64,000 bases of DNA. Origin: Chloroflexota bacterium (GTDB lineage Bacteria > Chloroflexota > Dormibacteria > Dormibacterales > Dormibacteraceae). Shown one piece after another: positions 15,520 through 24,271 of this stretch. The stretch lies in NCBI GenBank assembly GCA_005882135.1, contig VBDR01000025.1:124001-188000 (forward strand), given 5' to 3'. Below the pieces are notes generated by a model, which searched no databases, had not been told where the DNA came from, and was given only the letters and a program-made list of their open reading frames with translations. The translations under genes were made by a program, and so were the position numbers. Each line of letters starts with the position of its first letter. The stretch's first letter is position 1.

Positions 15520-16689
15520 GTGGCCCGGCAAACCGCGTCGACCGAGGCGGTCGACCGCCTGCTCCAGGCCTGGCGCGGCGAGGTGCAGGCGCGCCAGATG
15601 TACATGTTGCTGGCCCAGCGACTCGGCAGCTCGCGCCGCGCGGGGATCATTCGCGCCATCGCCGACGCAGAAGATTCGCACCGGGAGAGAATCGAAAAGC
15701 GCCTGCGCGAGCTCGGCCAGCCCGTGCCCCACCCGTCGTCGGTAAAGCTCTCGCTCCTCCAGCGCCTACAGGCGCGGCTCGCTCCAGTCGACATGGTGAT
15801 CGCCACGATGGAAGCCGGCGAAGAGATGGAGATCACCGACCGCTACAAGCGGACGACCGGAGATCCCGCCACCGACGAGGTGCTGCAAGCGATCCGCGTC
15901 GAGGAGCAGGGACACTCACGCTCGCTCGAGTCCATGGAGGTCGCGCATCGCGCCACCGAGCCGGTGCCCTCGAGCGTGCAGAGCCGGCTCAACCGTATTC
16001 TCGGCCGCGAGTCATGGCACCGCACGGGGGCAGGCTGGATCTCCGGCGCCATCTACGGCGCCAATGATGGCCTGGCCGCCGTCTTCGGAATCGTAGCCGG
16101 AGTCTCGGGCGCAACCGGAGGTTCGAGCTTCGTGCTGACCGCCGGTCTTTTCGGCGCCATCGCCTCCGGGCTCTCGATGGCGACGGGCGCCTACCTGGCG
16201 GAGCGCTCAGAGGGTGAGGTCGCCGCCGCCAACGTCCAGCGCGAGCGGCAGGAGATCACCGAGCATCCGGAAGAGGAGATGGAGGAGGTTTCGCTCTTCT
16301 ATCAGCTCAAGGGCATCGACAAGGAAATGGCGGACCGCCTTGCCGAACAGCTGTCCGGCAACCCCGAAGCGCTGCTCAAGGTGCACGCGCCCGAGGAGCT
16401 CGGTGGACTCGAGACGGCCGGGAATCCTGTGCAGTCGGCGATCGCCGCGGGCGTGAGCACGTTCATCGGCGCGATGGTGCCGGTGATGCCGTTCTTCTGG
16501 CTGCGCGGCTCGACGGGCGTGATCACGGCCGCGATCGTTTCCCTGGTCGCGCATTTCCTGGTCGGCGCGTCAAAGTCGCTCTTCACGCTGCGCACGTGGT
16601 GGTCGGCCGGGCTCGAGATGACGCTTGCGGGCGTCATCGTCGGGGGCATCACTTACGGCATTGGACTGGTGCTGAAAGTCGGCGGCTAG
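15520..16689 (+). CDS. ferritin-like domain fused to VIT1/CCC1 iron transporter (MbfA type)
   Basis: 389 residues, GTG start. Residues 1-140 form a rubrerythrin/ferritin-like four-helix domain with paired E-x-x-x-x-x-M and D-A-E-D-S-H-R-E-R and E-E-M-E, E-E-Q-G-H iron-ligand motifs. From about 165 comes the VIT1 part: GWISGAIYGANDGLAAVFGIVAGVSG, then SGLSMATGAYLAERSEGE with the cytoplasmic metal-binding helix pair (EEMEEVSLFYQLKGI), and three further membrane helices. MbfA-type fusions export iron and protect against peroxide in other bacteria. Its stop shares CTAG 16686-16689 with the convergent beta-lactamase-like gene. Confidence 0.9.
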   Translation: MARQTASTEAVDRLLQAWRGEVQARQMYMLLAQRLGSSRRAGIIRAIADAEDSHRERIEKRLRELGQPVPHPSSVKLSLLQRLQARLAPVDMVIATMEAGEEMEITDRYKRTTGDPATDEVLQAIRVEEQGHSRSLESMEVAHRATEPVPSSVQSRLNRILGRESWHRTGAGWISGAIYGANDGLAAVFGIVAGVSGATGGSSFVLTAGLFGAIASGLSMATGAYLAERSEGEVAAANVQRERQEITEHPEEEMEEVSLFYQLKGIDKEMADRLAEQLSGNPEALLKVHAPEELGGLETAGNPVQSAIAAGVSTFIGAMVPVMPFFWLRGSTGVITAAIVSLVAHFLVGASKSLFTLRTWWSAGLEMTLAGVIVGGITYGIGLVLKVGG

Positions 16690-17687
16690 CCGGCCCGCGC
16701 TAATTCGAAGTTCCAGACGGTGGACGCGATGGATGCGATGAGGGCCCAGCCCCCGCTGCCGCCGAGACCGTCTGTCATGACGCTCAGCACATAGGGGCCA
16801 TTCGGCCCCGACTGCACCAAAGCGGCGTCGTTGTCGATCCGGTCCAGCGTGCCCGTCTTGTGTACGACCACGCTGCGACCCGCGACTCCAGCCGGGATGC
16901 CGGCCTCGGTCTTGGTGCCGGTCAGCACGGGATAAAGCCAACTTTGCGCGTGTGTTCCGCCGAGGCTGCCTCTGGCCTCGGCCGCCCACAGTGCAGCCAG
17001 GTCGTTGGCGGAGGTTGTGTTGTTGGTGAAGAAGACCGATTCCTTTGTGCCGACCGAGGCAGCCCATGCGTTCAGCACGTCAGGCCCGCCGACCTCGCGC
17101 ACCAGCATGTGCCCCGCCGTGTTGTCGGACATCTGGCCGGCGCGCCGCGCAAGCTCTGTGCGCGTGAAACACGCGCCGGGCTCGTAGTCGTGATACCAGC
17201 CCGCCTCGTAATCGGCATCCTGGAAGCAGACGCTCCCACCGGCGCTGGTCTTCCCGCTCGCGATGTTCTGCGCCTCCATCATCAAGACGGCGAGCTTGTA
17301 CGTGCTCGCGGCGGTGAAGACGGCATCGCCGTTGAACGACCACTCGAATGGAATCGCTCCGCCAATCTCCACCAGCGAGACGCCCGCTGACGCCCCGCTT
17401 TGCTGCACTAGCTGTTCGATCGCCGCCGTAAGCGTCATCGGGCTGCGGGCGACGAGCTCATTCAAAGCTTGGACGAGTTGCTGCGTCCCCCGGGGACTCG
17501 TCATCGAAGGAATCGCAAGGGTCAGGGGAAGGCTTCTGCCCTGGCTCCGGCTGCCGGCGTGCACCTCATTTCCTGCCGCTGCCAGCGCGACGAGCGCGAG
17601 TACGGTCGCAGCCACCGCGAGCGACGCCGAACGCCCGAGCCGGCTGGGCCGTGCAGCGCCCTCCATATGACACACGCTGTGCGCCAT
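16686..17687 (-). CDS. class A beta-lactamase-like serine hydrolase, exported
   Basis: 333 residues from ATG 17687; ATG 17666 is an alternative giving MEGAARPSRLGRSAS. A signal peptide with hydrophobic core LAVAATVLALVALAAAG precedes the enzyme domain. The penicillin-binding signatures are all present: S-T-Y-K (nucleophile serine, general-base lysine) in AASTYKLAVLM, S-D-N in AGQMSDNTAGHML and H-K-T-G in VVVHKTGTLDRIDN. An E166-type glutamate is not obvious in the omega-loop, so it could be a transpeptidase-like or carboxypeptidase-like member and not a resistance enzyme. Its first ~150 bp overlap the tail of the MurI-like gene in another frame. Confidence 0.82.
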   Translation of the reverse strand: MAHSVCHMEGAARPSRLGRSASLAVAATVLALVALAAAGNEVHAGSRSQGRSLPLTLAIPSMTSPRGTQQLVQALNELVARSPMTLTAAIEQLVQQSGASAGVSLVEIGGAIPFEWSFNGDAVFTAASTYKLAVLMMEAQNIASGKTSAGGSVCFQDADYEAGWYHDYEPGACFTRTELARRAGQMSDNTAGHMLVREVGGPDVLNAWAASVGTKESVFFTNNTTSANDLAALWAAEARGSLGGTHAQSWLYPVLTGTKTEAGIPAGVAGRSVVVHKTGTLDRIDNDAALVQSGPNGPYVLSVMTDGLGGSGGWALIASIASTVWNFELARAG

Positions 17688-18481
17688 CGCTGAGAGTTGG
17701 GCAGTCTCTCCACGTGCACCGCCCGTCCGAGGAGCGCGGAGATCACGCGGGTCGACGTCGTGGTGTCGCCGCTGGTCCAGAATCGCTCTGCGCTGCGCTC
17801 GCCGTCGGCCCGAAGGTCGCGCTCGTCGAGCACGCGCGCCAGCTGACGGGCCACCGCCGCACCCGTCTCGATCAGGGCCACGTTCGGCCCCGCCAGCTCA
17901 GCCAGGACCGGCTTGAGGAAGACGTAGTGGGTCGAGCCGAGGACGATGGTGTCGGCGCCGGCGTCCAGCATCGGCCTTACATAAGCCTCGACCATCCGCC
18001 TCAGCTCCGTACCGTCGAGGTCCGCCGCCTCGATGTGTTCAACGAGGCCGGGCACCGGCTGGATGATGACCTTCACGTCGGTGCCGAAACGGTCGAGCAG
18101 CGAAGCGAGCCGGTCGGACTCGCTCACCGCCGCCGGGACGATCGCCCCGACGACCCCGGTCCTCGTGGCCGCGACTGCCGGCTTGATGCCCGGCTCGATC
18201 CCGACCACCGGCACGCTCAGGGCGCCGCGCAAGGCCTCGGCCGCTCCCGCGGTGCCGGTGTTGGAGCCGATGACGATCGCTTTGACGCCCTCGCCCACGA
18301 GGAACTCGGCGATCTTCAATCCGCGCTCGCGCACGAACTCGCGCGGCTTGTCCCCCCAGGGCGCGTTGGCTGAGTCGGCGACGTAGTAGATCGCCTCCGC
18401 CGGCAGCGCTGCTTGGATTTCCCTGAGCACGGACAGGCCCCCGACGCCTGAATCGAAGATCCCGACCGGCGCCTGGCTCAC
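17522..18481 (-). CDS. MurI-like glutamate racemase homologue with both catalytic cysteines replaced by serine
   Basis: About 319 residues from GTG 18481 (ATG 18523 is also in frame). N-terminal GIFDSGVGGLSVLREI and YYVADSANAPWGDKP are the MurI substrate-site motifs. The two cysteines that move the alpha proton in Asp/Glu racemases lie in CNT and GCTH motifs; here they read VIGSNTGTAGA (Ser about 73) and VLGSTHYVFLK (Ser about 183). Both codons, TCC and TCG, were read directly. The protein therefore probably cannot racemise glutamate the usual way. The family match ends near HVERLP, but the frame runs on ~60 basic residues into the beta-lactamase gene, an overlap of about 150 bp. Real start and end are uncertain. 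Confidence 0.75.
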   Translation of the reverse strand: MSQAPVGIFDSGVGGLSVLREIQAALPAEAIYYVADSANAPWGDKPREFVRERGLKIAEFLVGEGVKAIVIGSNTGTAGAAEALRGALSVPVVGIEPGIKPAVAATRTGVVGAIVPAAVSESDRLASLLDRFGTDVKVIIQPVPGLVEHIEAADLDGTELRRMVEAYVRPMLDAGADTIVLGSTHYVFLKPVLAELAGPNVALIETGAAVARQLARVLDERDLRADGERSAERFWTSGDTTTSTRVISALLGRAVHVERLPNSQRWRTACVIWRALHGPAGSGVRRRSRWLRPYSRSSRWQRQEMRCTPAAGARAEAFP

Positions 18482-18566
18482 GCAGAAAAGGCTACCCGGT
18501 GCGGCTGAGCTCACTTTTTGCATTGTTTTGTGAAGGCAAGTCCCACACTCGCGCGTTCTCCTATAC

Positions 18567-18752
18567 ATGCCGAGGCCATGGCTGTGGGGCGTTGGATTCG
18601 GCCTCCTCGTCGGGGGCGGTGTCGTGCTGCTGAGCTCGCTCAGGTACGGATTGAGCGCTCCACTGTTGCTGCTGGGCGTCGTGCTTGCGATCGGCTTTGG
18701 AGGGCTGGCGCTCGTGGGCGCCGTCTTGCGCAGGCGTACGCCAGTAGACTGA
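18567..18752 (+). CDS. small membrane protein with two helices
   Basis: 61 residues: MPRPWLWG, a hydrophobic segment (VGFGLLVGGGVVLLSSL), a short R-Y-G-L-S turn, a second hydrophobic segment (APLLLLGVVLAIGFGGLALVGAVL) and a basic tail RRRTPVD. This is a common layout of uncharacterised actinobacteria-like inner-membrane proteins. No function can be given. A 5-bp gap separates it from the next small gene, suggesting co-expression. Confidence 0.6.
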   Translation: MPRPWLWGVGFGLLVGGGVVLLSSLRYGLSAPLLLLGVVLAIGFGGLALVGAVLRRRTPVD

Positions 18753-18757
18753 CACGA

Positions 18758-18967
18758 GTGTCGGAAGGCGACCGCGTGGGCATCACGCCGAGAAGCTGGA
18801 CCGCCGCGCTGCACCACGGGGTCCTGCACCTCGGCAAGCGCTGGTACGTTGTCAGCGCCGAGCTCGATGAGCAAGGACGTGCCGACGGCGTGAGGCTCGA
18901 CGGCCCCTTCCCGGACCACTCCGCGGCCGAAGCGCAAGCGCGGCGCATGGAAAACAAGACCGCTTAA
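18758..18967 (+). CDS. small hypothetical protein
   Basis: 69 residues from GTG 18758 (VSEGDRVGITPRSWTAALHHG). Predicted alpha/beta with GKRWYVVSAELDEQGRADGVRLDGPF and a C-terminal helix HSAAEAQARRMENK. I do not recognise a family. Longer upstream starts would overlap the membrane protein gene in another frame. It ends 9 bp before the metallophosphoesterase start, so the three genes probably form one unit. Confidence 0.55.
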   Translation: MSEGDRVGITPRSWTAALHHGVLHLGKRWYVVSAELDEQGRADGVRLDGPFPDHSAAEAQARRMENKTA

Positions 18968-18976
18968 GCTGACCTC

Positions 18977-19732
18977 ATGCGGGTCGCGGCGCTCGCTGAC
19001 ATCCATGGCAACCTCCCCGCGCTGGAAGCTGTGCTGCGCGAGGTCGAGCGAGAGAGTCCGGACCTGATCGTTTTCGGAGGCGACGTGGTTTCCGGGCCGA
19101 TGCCATCCGAAACCCTCGCGCTCCTCATGGGCATGCAGCGTGCTCGATTCGTGCGCGGCAACGCCGACCGCGGCGTGGTCGATGCATTCGACGGCAAACC
19201 GAAGGCGGAGATGCCAGGACCATTCGCCGAGTGGTGCGCGAAACAGATCACGAGCGAGCAGCGCGATTTCCTCGCATCTTTTGAAACCACCGTCACGATG
19301 GATGACGTGGATGAGGTGGGCAGGGTTCTGTTCTGCCATGGCTCCCCTCGCAGCGACATCGAGATCATGACCGCCGAGACATCGATCGACCGCATGCACC
19401 TGTTCATGACCGGGCTGGACGTTGACCTGGTTGTGTGCGGGCATACGCACATGCAGTTCGATCGAGAGGTCGACTCCATTCGCGTCATCAACGCAGGCAG
19501 CGTCGGCATGCCCTACGGCACACCTGGCGCCTACTGGACCCTTCTCGGTCCCGGTGTTCGGCCGCGTCGGACCGATTACGACCGCGCGGCTGCAGCCTCG
19601 CGGCTGCGCGCCGTCGGCGCGCCCGAGGCTGAGGAGTTTGTGCGCGACAACGTGCTCGAGGTGCCGTCGGTCGAAGAGGCCATGGACTTCATGCGCAGGG
19701 CCGAGGCCAAGCAGACCCGGCCGGTGACCTAG
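18977..19732 (+). CDS. metallophosphoesterase (YfcE/MJ0936-like)
   Basis: 251 residues, cytoplasmic. The calcineurin-like metal motifs run in order: ALADIHGNLPALEAVL (D-x-H), VFGGDVVSGP (G-D), VRGNADRG (G-N, with D in place of the usual H-E), FCHGSPRS (H) and CGHTHMQFDRE (G-H-T-H), followed by NAGSVGMPYGTPGAYW, typical of small phosphodiesterases in this branch. The substrate, probably a cyclic or linear phosphodiester, is unknown. The C-terminal helix EEFVRDNVLEVPSVEEAMDFM is usual for the group. Stop shares CTAG 19729-19732 with the convergent VWA gene. Confidence 0.88.
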   Translation: MRVAALADIHGNLPALEAVLREVERESPDLIVFGGDVVSGPMPSETLALLMGMQRARFVRGNADRGVVDAFDGKPKAEMPGPFAEWCAKQITSEQRDFLASFETTVTMDDVDEVGRVLFCHGSPRSDIEIMTAETSIDRMHLFMTGLDVDLVVCGHTHMQFDREVDSIRVINAGSVGMPYGTPGAYWTLLGPGVRPRRTDYDRAAAASRLRAVGAPEAEEFVRDNVLEVPSVEEAMDFMRRAEAKQTRPVT

Positions 19733-22434
19733 CGCCGGCGTCGGGCGCGCAGCTCCTCGATCGTCTTCTCCGGCTTCGGCTCGTTGAGCGCGGACTTCGG
19801 GGCGCGGGCGGTCCGCACCCCCGCGACGCGCTCCCTCAACCTGCTCACGGTCGCCTGGGCGGCAAGCGGCCGCGCCGGCTTGCGCTTGAACGCCGCGCGC
19901 CACGCCGGCACGTCCTCGACGCGCAGGATGAGGCGGCGGAGGGCTACATCGAGCGGGAAGAGCACGATCGCAAGCACCAGCAGCAGCTCGTCCAGAGGCT
20001 GCGCCGCATGCGCCGCCGGCACCGGCACGCGAAAGACCTGCGTGATGTCATCGATCACGTTTCCGCCGCCGGCCTGGGCGACGGCCCGGAGGCTGTTCAG
20101 GTCGGTGCCGAGGTCGCGATACTCGGGCGAGTACGGCACCACGACCCCAAATGTGTTCGTATGTTTGACGGCGCCACCGGCCGACTGCGTCACATGCAGG
20201 AGGTAGCTGCCGACCTGGTCTGTCGGCAGGTCGCCCTCGAACCTGCCGGGGCCGGTGGATGCGAGCGTGAGCTCTCGATCTGAGAGGTCAGGCGTCACCG
20301 CGCTGAGGTTGACCCCGGCTCCCGAGTAGCTCGGCGCCGTGACCAGGACGTGCGTGTGGTCGCCCTTCACTTGCGTCTCCATCTGCAAGGCCGGATCCCC
20401 TGCCCGGGCCAGGGTGTATCTGACGACGTCGCCGAAGAAGCGATTGGCGCTGGGCCAGCGCAGCAGCCCGGCGGTCCACCGGCCCTGCGCGTCGCTCGTC
20501 CACGCGCTCACGCGTCCGAGCCCGTACTCCCAGGTCGCGAGCAGCGGATCCCCCTGCGGGCTCTGCAGGATCACGTCTGCCGCCGCTCGGGGCGTGGTCG
20601 CGACGTATCCGGTCAGGTTGGGAAAGGCGTTCACGGGAACGCCCGGCAGAGCCTCGAGTAGCGAGGCGAGATGCGGCGTGAAGCTACCCTCGACGATCCA
20701 GGGCTTGAGCGCTTCGTTGGTCTCCTTGAGAAAGATCTGCGGCACGTCGCTGAGGCTATTGCTCACATAAGCGCGGCCGTGGCCCCATTGCGCGATCTGC
20801 CGCATCACGCCGGGATCGGTGCCAAAAGATCCCGCCGCCACCGTCGACACCGTGATCCCCTTGTTGTAGATGGCCTCGACGATCGGCTTGTAGTTGTCCC
20901 CGATTGCGTCCCCGTCGCCCAGCAGGATGATGTGCTTGAGGCCTGCTTTGCTCTTTTCGAGCTGGGCGGCGGCTGCGTTGAGGTCGGAGCCATAGCCGGG
21001 CGGGTCACCCAGCGACATCGCGGCTATGGTCGCCTTCATCTTCGCCTTGTCGGTCACCTGGGTGAGGGGCACCACGATGTTGCCGCCGTTTCCGTTCGTG
21101 ACTCCCACGAAGTCGCGCGGAGTGAGCTGGTCGATGACCGCGTTCGCGGCGCCCCGCAGCACCTGATCGCCCTGCGTGCTCTCCGTCGACTCGAGGACCA
21201 GCATCACGGCCACCGGCGGTTTCTGCATGTTCTGGGGCAGCTCGATCTGGACCGGCAGCGTGGCCTCGAGGGCTGTGCCAGCGTATCCACCAGGGCCGTA
21301 GCTCCCGGCCCCGCCGATGACGACGAGCCCGATGCCGAGGTCGCGCGTCGCCGCCTGCAGGAGAGCCATCCCATCGATGCCCAGGCTGGCGGCGGGGATG
21401 TTGACGAGCACGACCGATTGATAGGCGGCGAGATCGGCCGCGGTCTTGGGCAGCTGGGCCGCCGCCACCGTCGTCGAGAGGATCCCGGTCGATCGCAGCG
21501 CGGAGTCCAGGCTCGCGGCGTCTCCGTCCGCCTGTTCCACGAGCAGCACGCGCGGGGGCCCGACGACCTGGACCAGCGCCTCACCGAGGTTGTTCTCGGC
21601 ATACGTGTCGAGGAGCGGATCGATTGTGATCCGCACCGTGTGGAACCCCGCGCCTTCGGGTTTGAAGGCTTGCGCAAGGGTCGTCTCACCGTTGACGAGG
21701 TTAACCTGCGTCGTGTTTAACAGCGTTCGGTCGACGTACCAGCGCACCGTTGCGGTGGTCGCAGTGTTGCTGGCGATCACCGCCTGCGCGCGTGCCTGCT
21801 CGCCCTGGTTCATCGTCCCGGGCGCGTCGAGCCGGTCGACGCGGGCTTCGGACCCGACCGGCACCGACAGCGCGACGGCATCGACGCGTACGCCTTCGGC
21901 GTGCAGCAGGCGTGCCTCGGCGATCGCGTCCCCGAGATTCGCGCGTCCGTCGCTGACGATCAGGATGTGGCGGCGGGTCTCGGCGGGCAGGATGGAGCCC
22001 GCGAGCTGCAGCGCGGTGGCGAGGTCGGTGTAGTTGGCGTTCGGGCGGCTCTGGAAGTCCGCGAACTGCGCGCCGGTGCTGACGTTGACCTCGAGCTGGG
22101 GGTCGCGGCCGAAGCTCACCACTCCGGCGCGATCTCCGCCCTGGCGCTGGCCGATGATCTGACGGACGGTAGCTGTCTCGCGGTCGACGGCGCTCTGCGT
22201 GCTCGCAGAGAGGTCAGCCAGCACCATCAGCGACTGCTCGGGAGGCGACGTCTGAAACTCGAAGCCGGCCAGCGCACCGGTGAGCAGCAGGACGATCAGC
22301 GCCCGCAATCCCAGCGAAAGGCGCGCCCGCGCCGGCGGCAGTGGCGGTGCGAGTCGCGACCACGTGAAGAACACGACCGCGAGGGCGACCGCGCCTGCTC
22401 CCAGGAGGAGCGGGCGCGTCAGCTCAAAGCCCAC
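19729..22434 (-). CDS. large VWA-domain membrane protein (last gene of MoxR/VWA operon)
   Basis: 901 residues from GTG 22434; TTG 22458 is an alternative. Two N-terminal membrane helices (about 5-25 and 45-62) are followed by a von Willebrand A domain starting MVLADLSASTQSAVD, near the D-x-S-x-S metal site, a beta-rich middle, then a second VWA-like or glutamine-amidotransferase-like region with PVAVMLVLESTES and HIILLGDGDAIGDNY, and a C-terminal helix ELLLVLAIVLFPLDVALRRL. The layout is that of BatA/BatB-related proteins at the end of MoxR-DUF58-VWA clusters, thought to act in envelope maintenance or complex assembly. It overlaps the preceding VWA gene by 11 bp. Confidence 0.8.
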   Translation of the reverse strand: MGFELTRPLLLGAGAVALAVVFFTWSRLAPPLPPARARLSLGLRALIVLLLTGALAGFEFQTSPPEQSLMVLADLSASTQSAVDRETATVRQIIGQRQGGDRAGVVSFGRDPQLEVNVSTGAQFADFQSRPNANYTDLATALQLAGSILPAETRRHILIVSDGRANLGDAIAEARLLHAEGVRVDAVALSVPVGSEARVDRLDAPGTMNQGEQARAQAVIASNTATTATVRWYVDRTLLNTTQVNLVNGETTLAQAFKPEGAGFHTVRITIDPLLDTYAENNLGEALVQVVGPPRVLLVEQADGDAASLDSALRSTGILSTTVAAAQLPKTAADLAAYQSVVLVNIPAASLGIDGMALLQAATRDLGIGLVVIGGAGSYGPGGYAGTALEATLPVQIELPQNMQKPPVAVMLVLESTESTQGDQVLRGAANAVIDQLTPRDFVGVTNGNGGNIVVPLTQVTDKAKMKATIAAMSLGDPPGYGSDLNAAAAQLEKSKAGLKHIILLGDGDAIGDNYKPIVEAIYNKGITVSTVAAGSFGTDPGVMRQIAQWGHGRAYVSNSLSDVPQIFLKETNEALKPWIVEGSFTPHLASLLEALPGVPVNAFPNLTGYVATTPRAAADVILQSPQGDPLLATWEYGLGRVSAWTSDAQGRWTAGLLRWPSANRFFGDVVRYTLARAGDPALQMETQVKGDHTHVLVTAPSYSGAGVNLSAVTPDLSDRELTLASTGPGRFEGDLPTDQVGSYLLHVTQSAGGAVKHTNTFGVVVPYSPEYRDLGTDLNSLRAVAQAGGGNVIDDITQVFRVPVPAAHAAQPLDELLLVLAIVLFPLDVALRRLILRVEDVPAWRAAFKRKPARPLAAQATVSRLRERVAGVRTARAPKSALNEPKPEKTIEELRARRRR

Positions 22435-24271
22435 GGTGAAAGGCCAGCCACTCGCCAAGCACCAGCACCAGCGCCAGCAGCGCGATCCACGGCCAGACCT
22501 GGAGGAAGCCGCGGTGCTCCGTCTGGCCGGCCGTCAACGCTCGTGCCGGCGGCAGCGCCAGGCGGTCCACGGGGGTGAGCTGCGACGTCGCGTCCGAGAA
22601 CAGGTTCACCGCAAACCAGGACCGATCCGTCTTTCGGGTTGACAACCCTGGCGAGGCCGGCACCGTCTGCTCGACCGTGTAGATGCCGACGAGATCGGTG
22701 TCGGCGAACGTCGCGATCGCGCCGGTGGCGAGCTGGCGGCGGCTGCCATCGGGACGAATGACGCCGACTGTCGTCGCACCGTTCTCGGGCACGATCGTCA
22801 CCGGCTCGTCGGGATGGAAGCTCCGGCTGGGCACCGACGCAGGCAGCATCCACTCGCTCAGGTTTTGCATCAGGACCGGAAAACCGATCCGGAGCGGGAA
22901 GTCGGAGTCGTGGATGTCGAAGCCGACGAGCACCTGACGGAAAGGCTGATCGCGGACAAGGACCAGCGGCGTCTGCACGCTCGTGATGAGGGTGCGGCCG
23001 AAGGTCGACGGGCCCATGTCCTGGCTCTTGGCCACGTGGACGTCCTGCAGAGAGACGTTGGTGAGCAGGGGGTCGCCGGCGTCCGAGGCGCGAACCCGGC
23101 CGATTCCTACCGCGGCGCCGCCGGCGAGCGGGGTGCCGGCCGGAGGGTCGACCACGATGTACGGCGCATCCGGCAGCGCCGGCGGTGAGAAACGGTCGAA
23201 CACCGTCATCGCGTAGGCGGCGGCGCCGCGATACGAGGCCGGCGCGGCCACGTCGACCTGAAAGTCAGTCCGCAGGCGCAGCGCCTGTTCCAGGAACACG
23301 TTGCCGGGCGTGACGAGGAGGACGTGAAAGGCGCGGGGCGTGCGCGCGATCGCGGTCACGCTGTCGTCGAGCGCGAAATTGTCCTTGGAGTCGATCCGCG
23401 CTGTCACTGTCGCGGCCGCATCCGGCACCGGCAGGACAAGGTCCTGGGCCTGGCCGCCCGCCAGGCTGAGCGGGCGCACATCGACCAACCCGGCATCCGA
23501 GCGCCACTCGACTGTGACCGAGCGCGCCTGCTGACCGAAGTTGTGGACACGAAGGTAAGCGGCGCGCGATTGGGCGCTGGACCGGACGACAAGCGATGTG
23601 AGGCCGACGTTCTCGCCGGATACGCCGATGCGGTGGTACTCGATGGGGAAGGGAAGGCCATTGGCGAACGCGCTGTGGAGCGGCTCGACGATCCCGTCGC
23701 TGAACAGGTAGCCGCGCGACTCCTCACCGGCCCTGACCACGCCGGCCGCGAGCGAGAGCGCCGCTGAGAGGTCGGCCGGACCGTTGGAGGCTGCGACCCC
23801 GCTCAACGCCCGGTGCATCGAGTCGTGGTCGGCCGACCCCGAGGCGACGATGCGCGGCGTGGACTGCATCGCGATCAGGGTCATGCGGTCCTGCGGGCCG
23901 AGCTGGTCGATCATCGCGCTGATCTGTCGCTTGGCATCTTCGAGACGTGAGGGCTGCACGTCCTTCGCCTGCATCGAAGCCGACGCGTCGAGCAAGACGA
24001 TGTTGTGAGGAGCGAGGCTCGCGCTCGCCGGCAGCGCAGGCTGCACTGCGGCGGCGACCAGAAAAGCGGCCACCAGCAGCTGCAGCAGCAGCAGCCAGCT
24101 GAAACGCAGTTTTTGCCATGGCACGTTGGCCTGGCGGTCGCGTATCTGATCGGGCCACAGATGCAGAGCTGGCACGATTCGCGTCGGACGCCTGATGCGC
24201 AGGAAGTACAGGGCCACGATCACCGGCAGGGTCAGCGCAAGCGCGGCGGCAGCGGGCGCGAGGAACGTCAA
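22424..24271 (-). CDS. BatA-like VWA-domain membrane protein
   Basis: 615 residues. The N-terminus (FLAPAAAALALTLPVIVALYFLRIRRP, then FSWLLLLQLLVAAFLVAAAVQPAL) matches the BatA/aerotolerance regulator N-terminal pair of helices. The VWA domain follows with the metal motif VLLDASASMQAKD at about 92-104 and LFSDGIVE further on. A long beta-rich periplasmic part precedes a last helix, VWPWIALLALVLVLGEWLAF. Members of this family cooperate with MoxR ATPases. It overlaps the DUF58 gene by 4 bp (ATGA) and the next VWA gene by 11 bp. Confidence 0.85.
   Translation of the reverse strand: MTFLAPAAAALALTLPVIVALYFLRIRRPTRIVPALHLWPDQIRDRQANVPWQKLRFSWLLLLQLLVAAFLVAAAVQPALPASASLAPHNIVLLDASASMQAKDVQPSRLEDAKRQISAMIDQLGPQDRMTLIAMQSTPRIVASGSADHDSMHRALSGVAASNGPADLSAALSLAAGVVRAGEESRGYLFSDGIVEPLHSAFANGLPFPIEYHRIGVSGENVGLTSLVVRSSAQSRAAYLRVHNFGQQARSVTVEWRSDAGLVDVRPLSLAGGQAQDLVLPVPDAAATVTARIDSKDNFALDDSVTAIARTPRAFHVLLVTPGNVFLEQALRLRTDFQVDVAAPASYRGAAAYAMTVFDRFSPPALPDAPYIVVDPPAGTPLAGGAAVGIGRVRASDAGDPLLTNVSLQDVHVAKSQDMGPSTFGRTLITSVQTPLVLVRDQPFRQVLVGFDIHDSDFPLRIGFPVLMQNLSEWMLPASVPSRSFHPDEPVTIVPENGATTVGVIRPDGSRRQLATGAIATFADTDLVGIYTVEQTVPASPGLSTRKTDRSWFAVNLFSDATSQLTPVDRLALPPARALTAGQTEHRGFLQVWPWIALLALVLVLGEWLAFHRGL

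Noticed and set aside
17700..19903. Very long leftward frame reaching 19903 upstream of the MurI-like gene
   Set aside because: Only the part from about 18523 has a family match; the rest is antisense to the metallophosphoesterase and two small genes.
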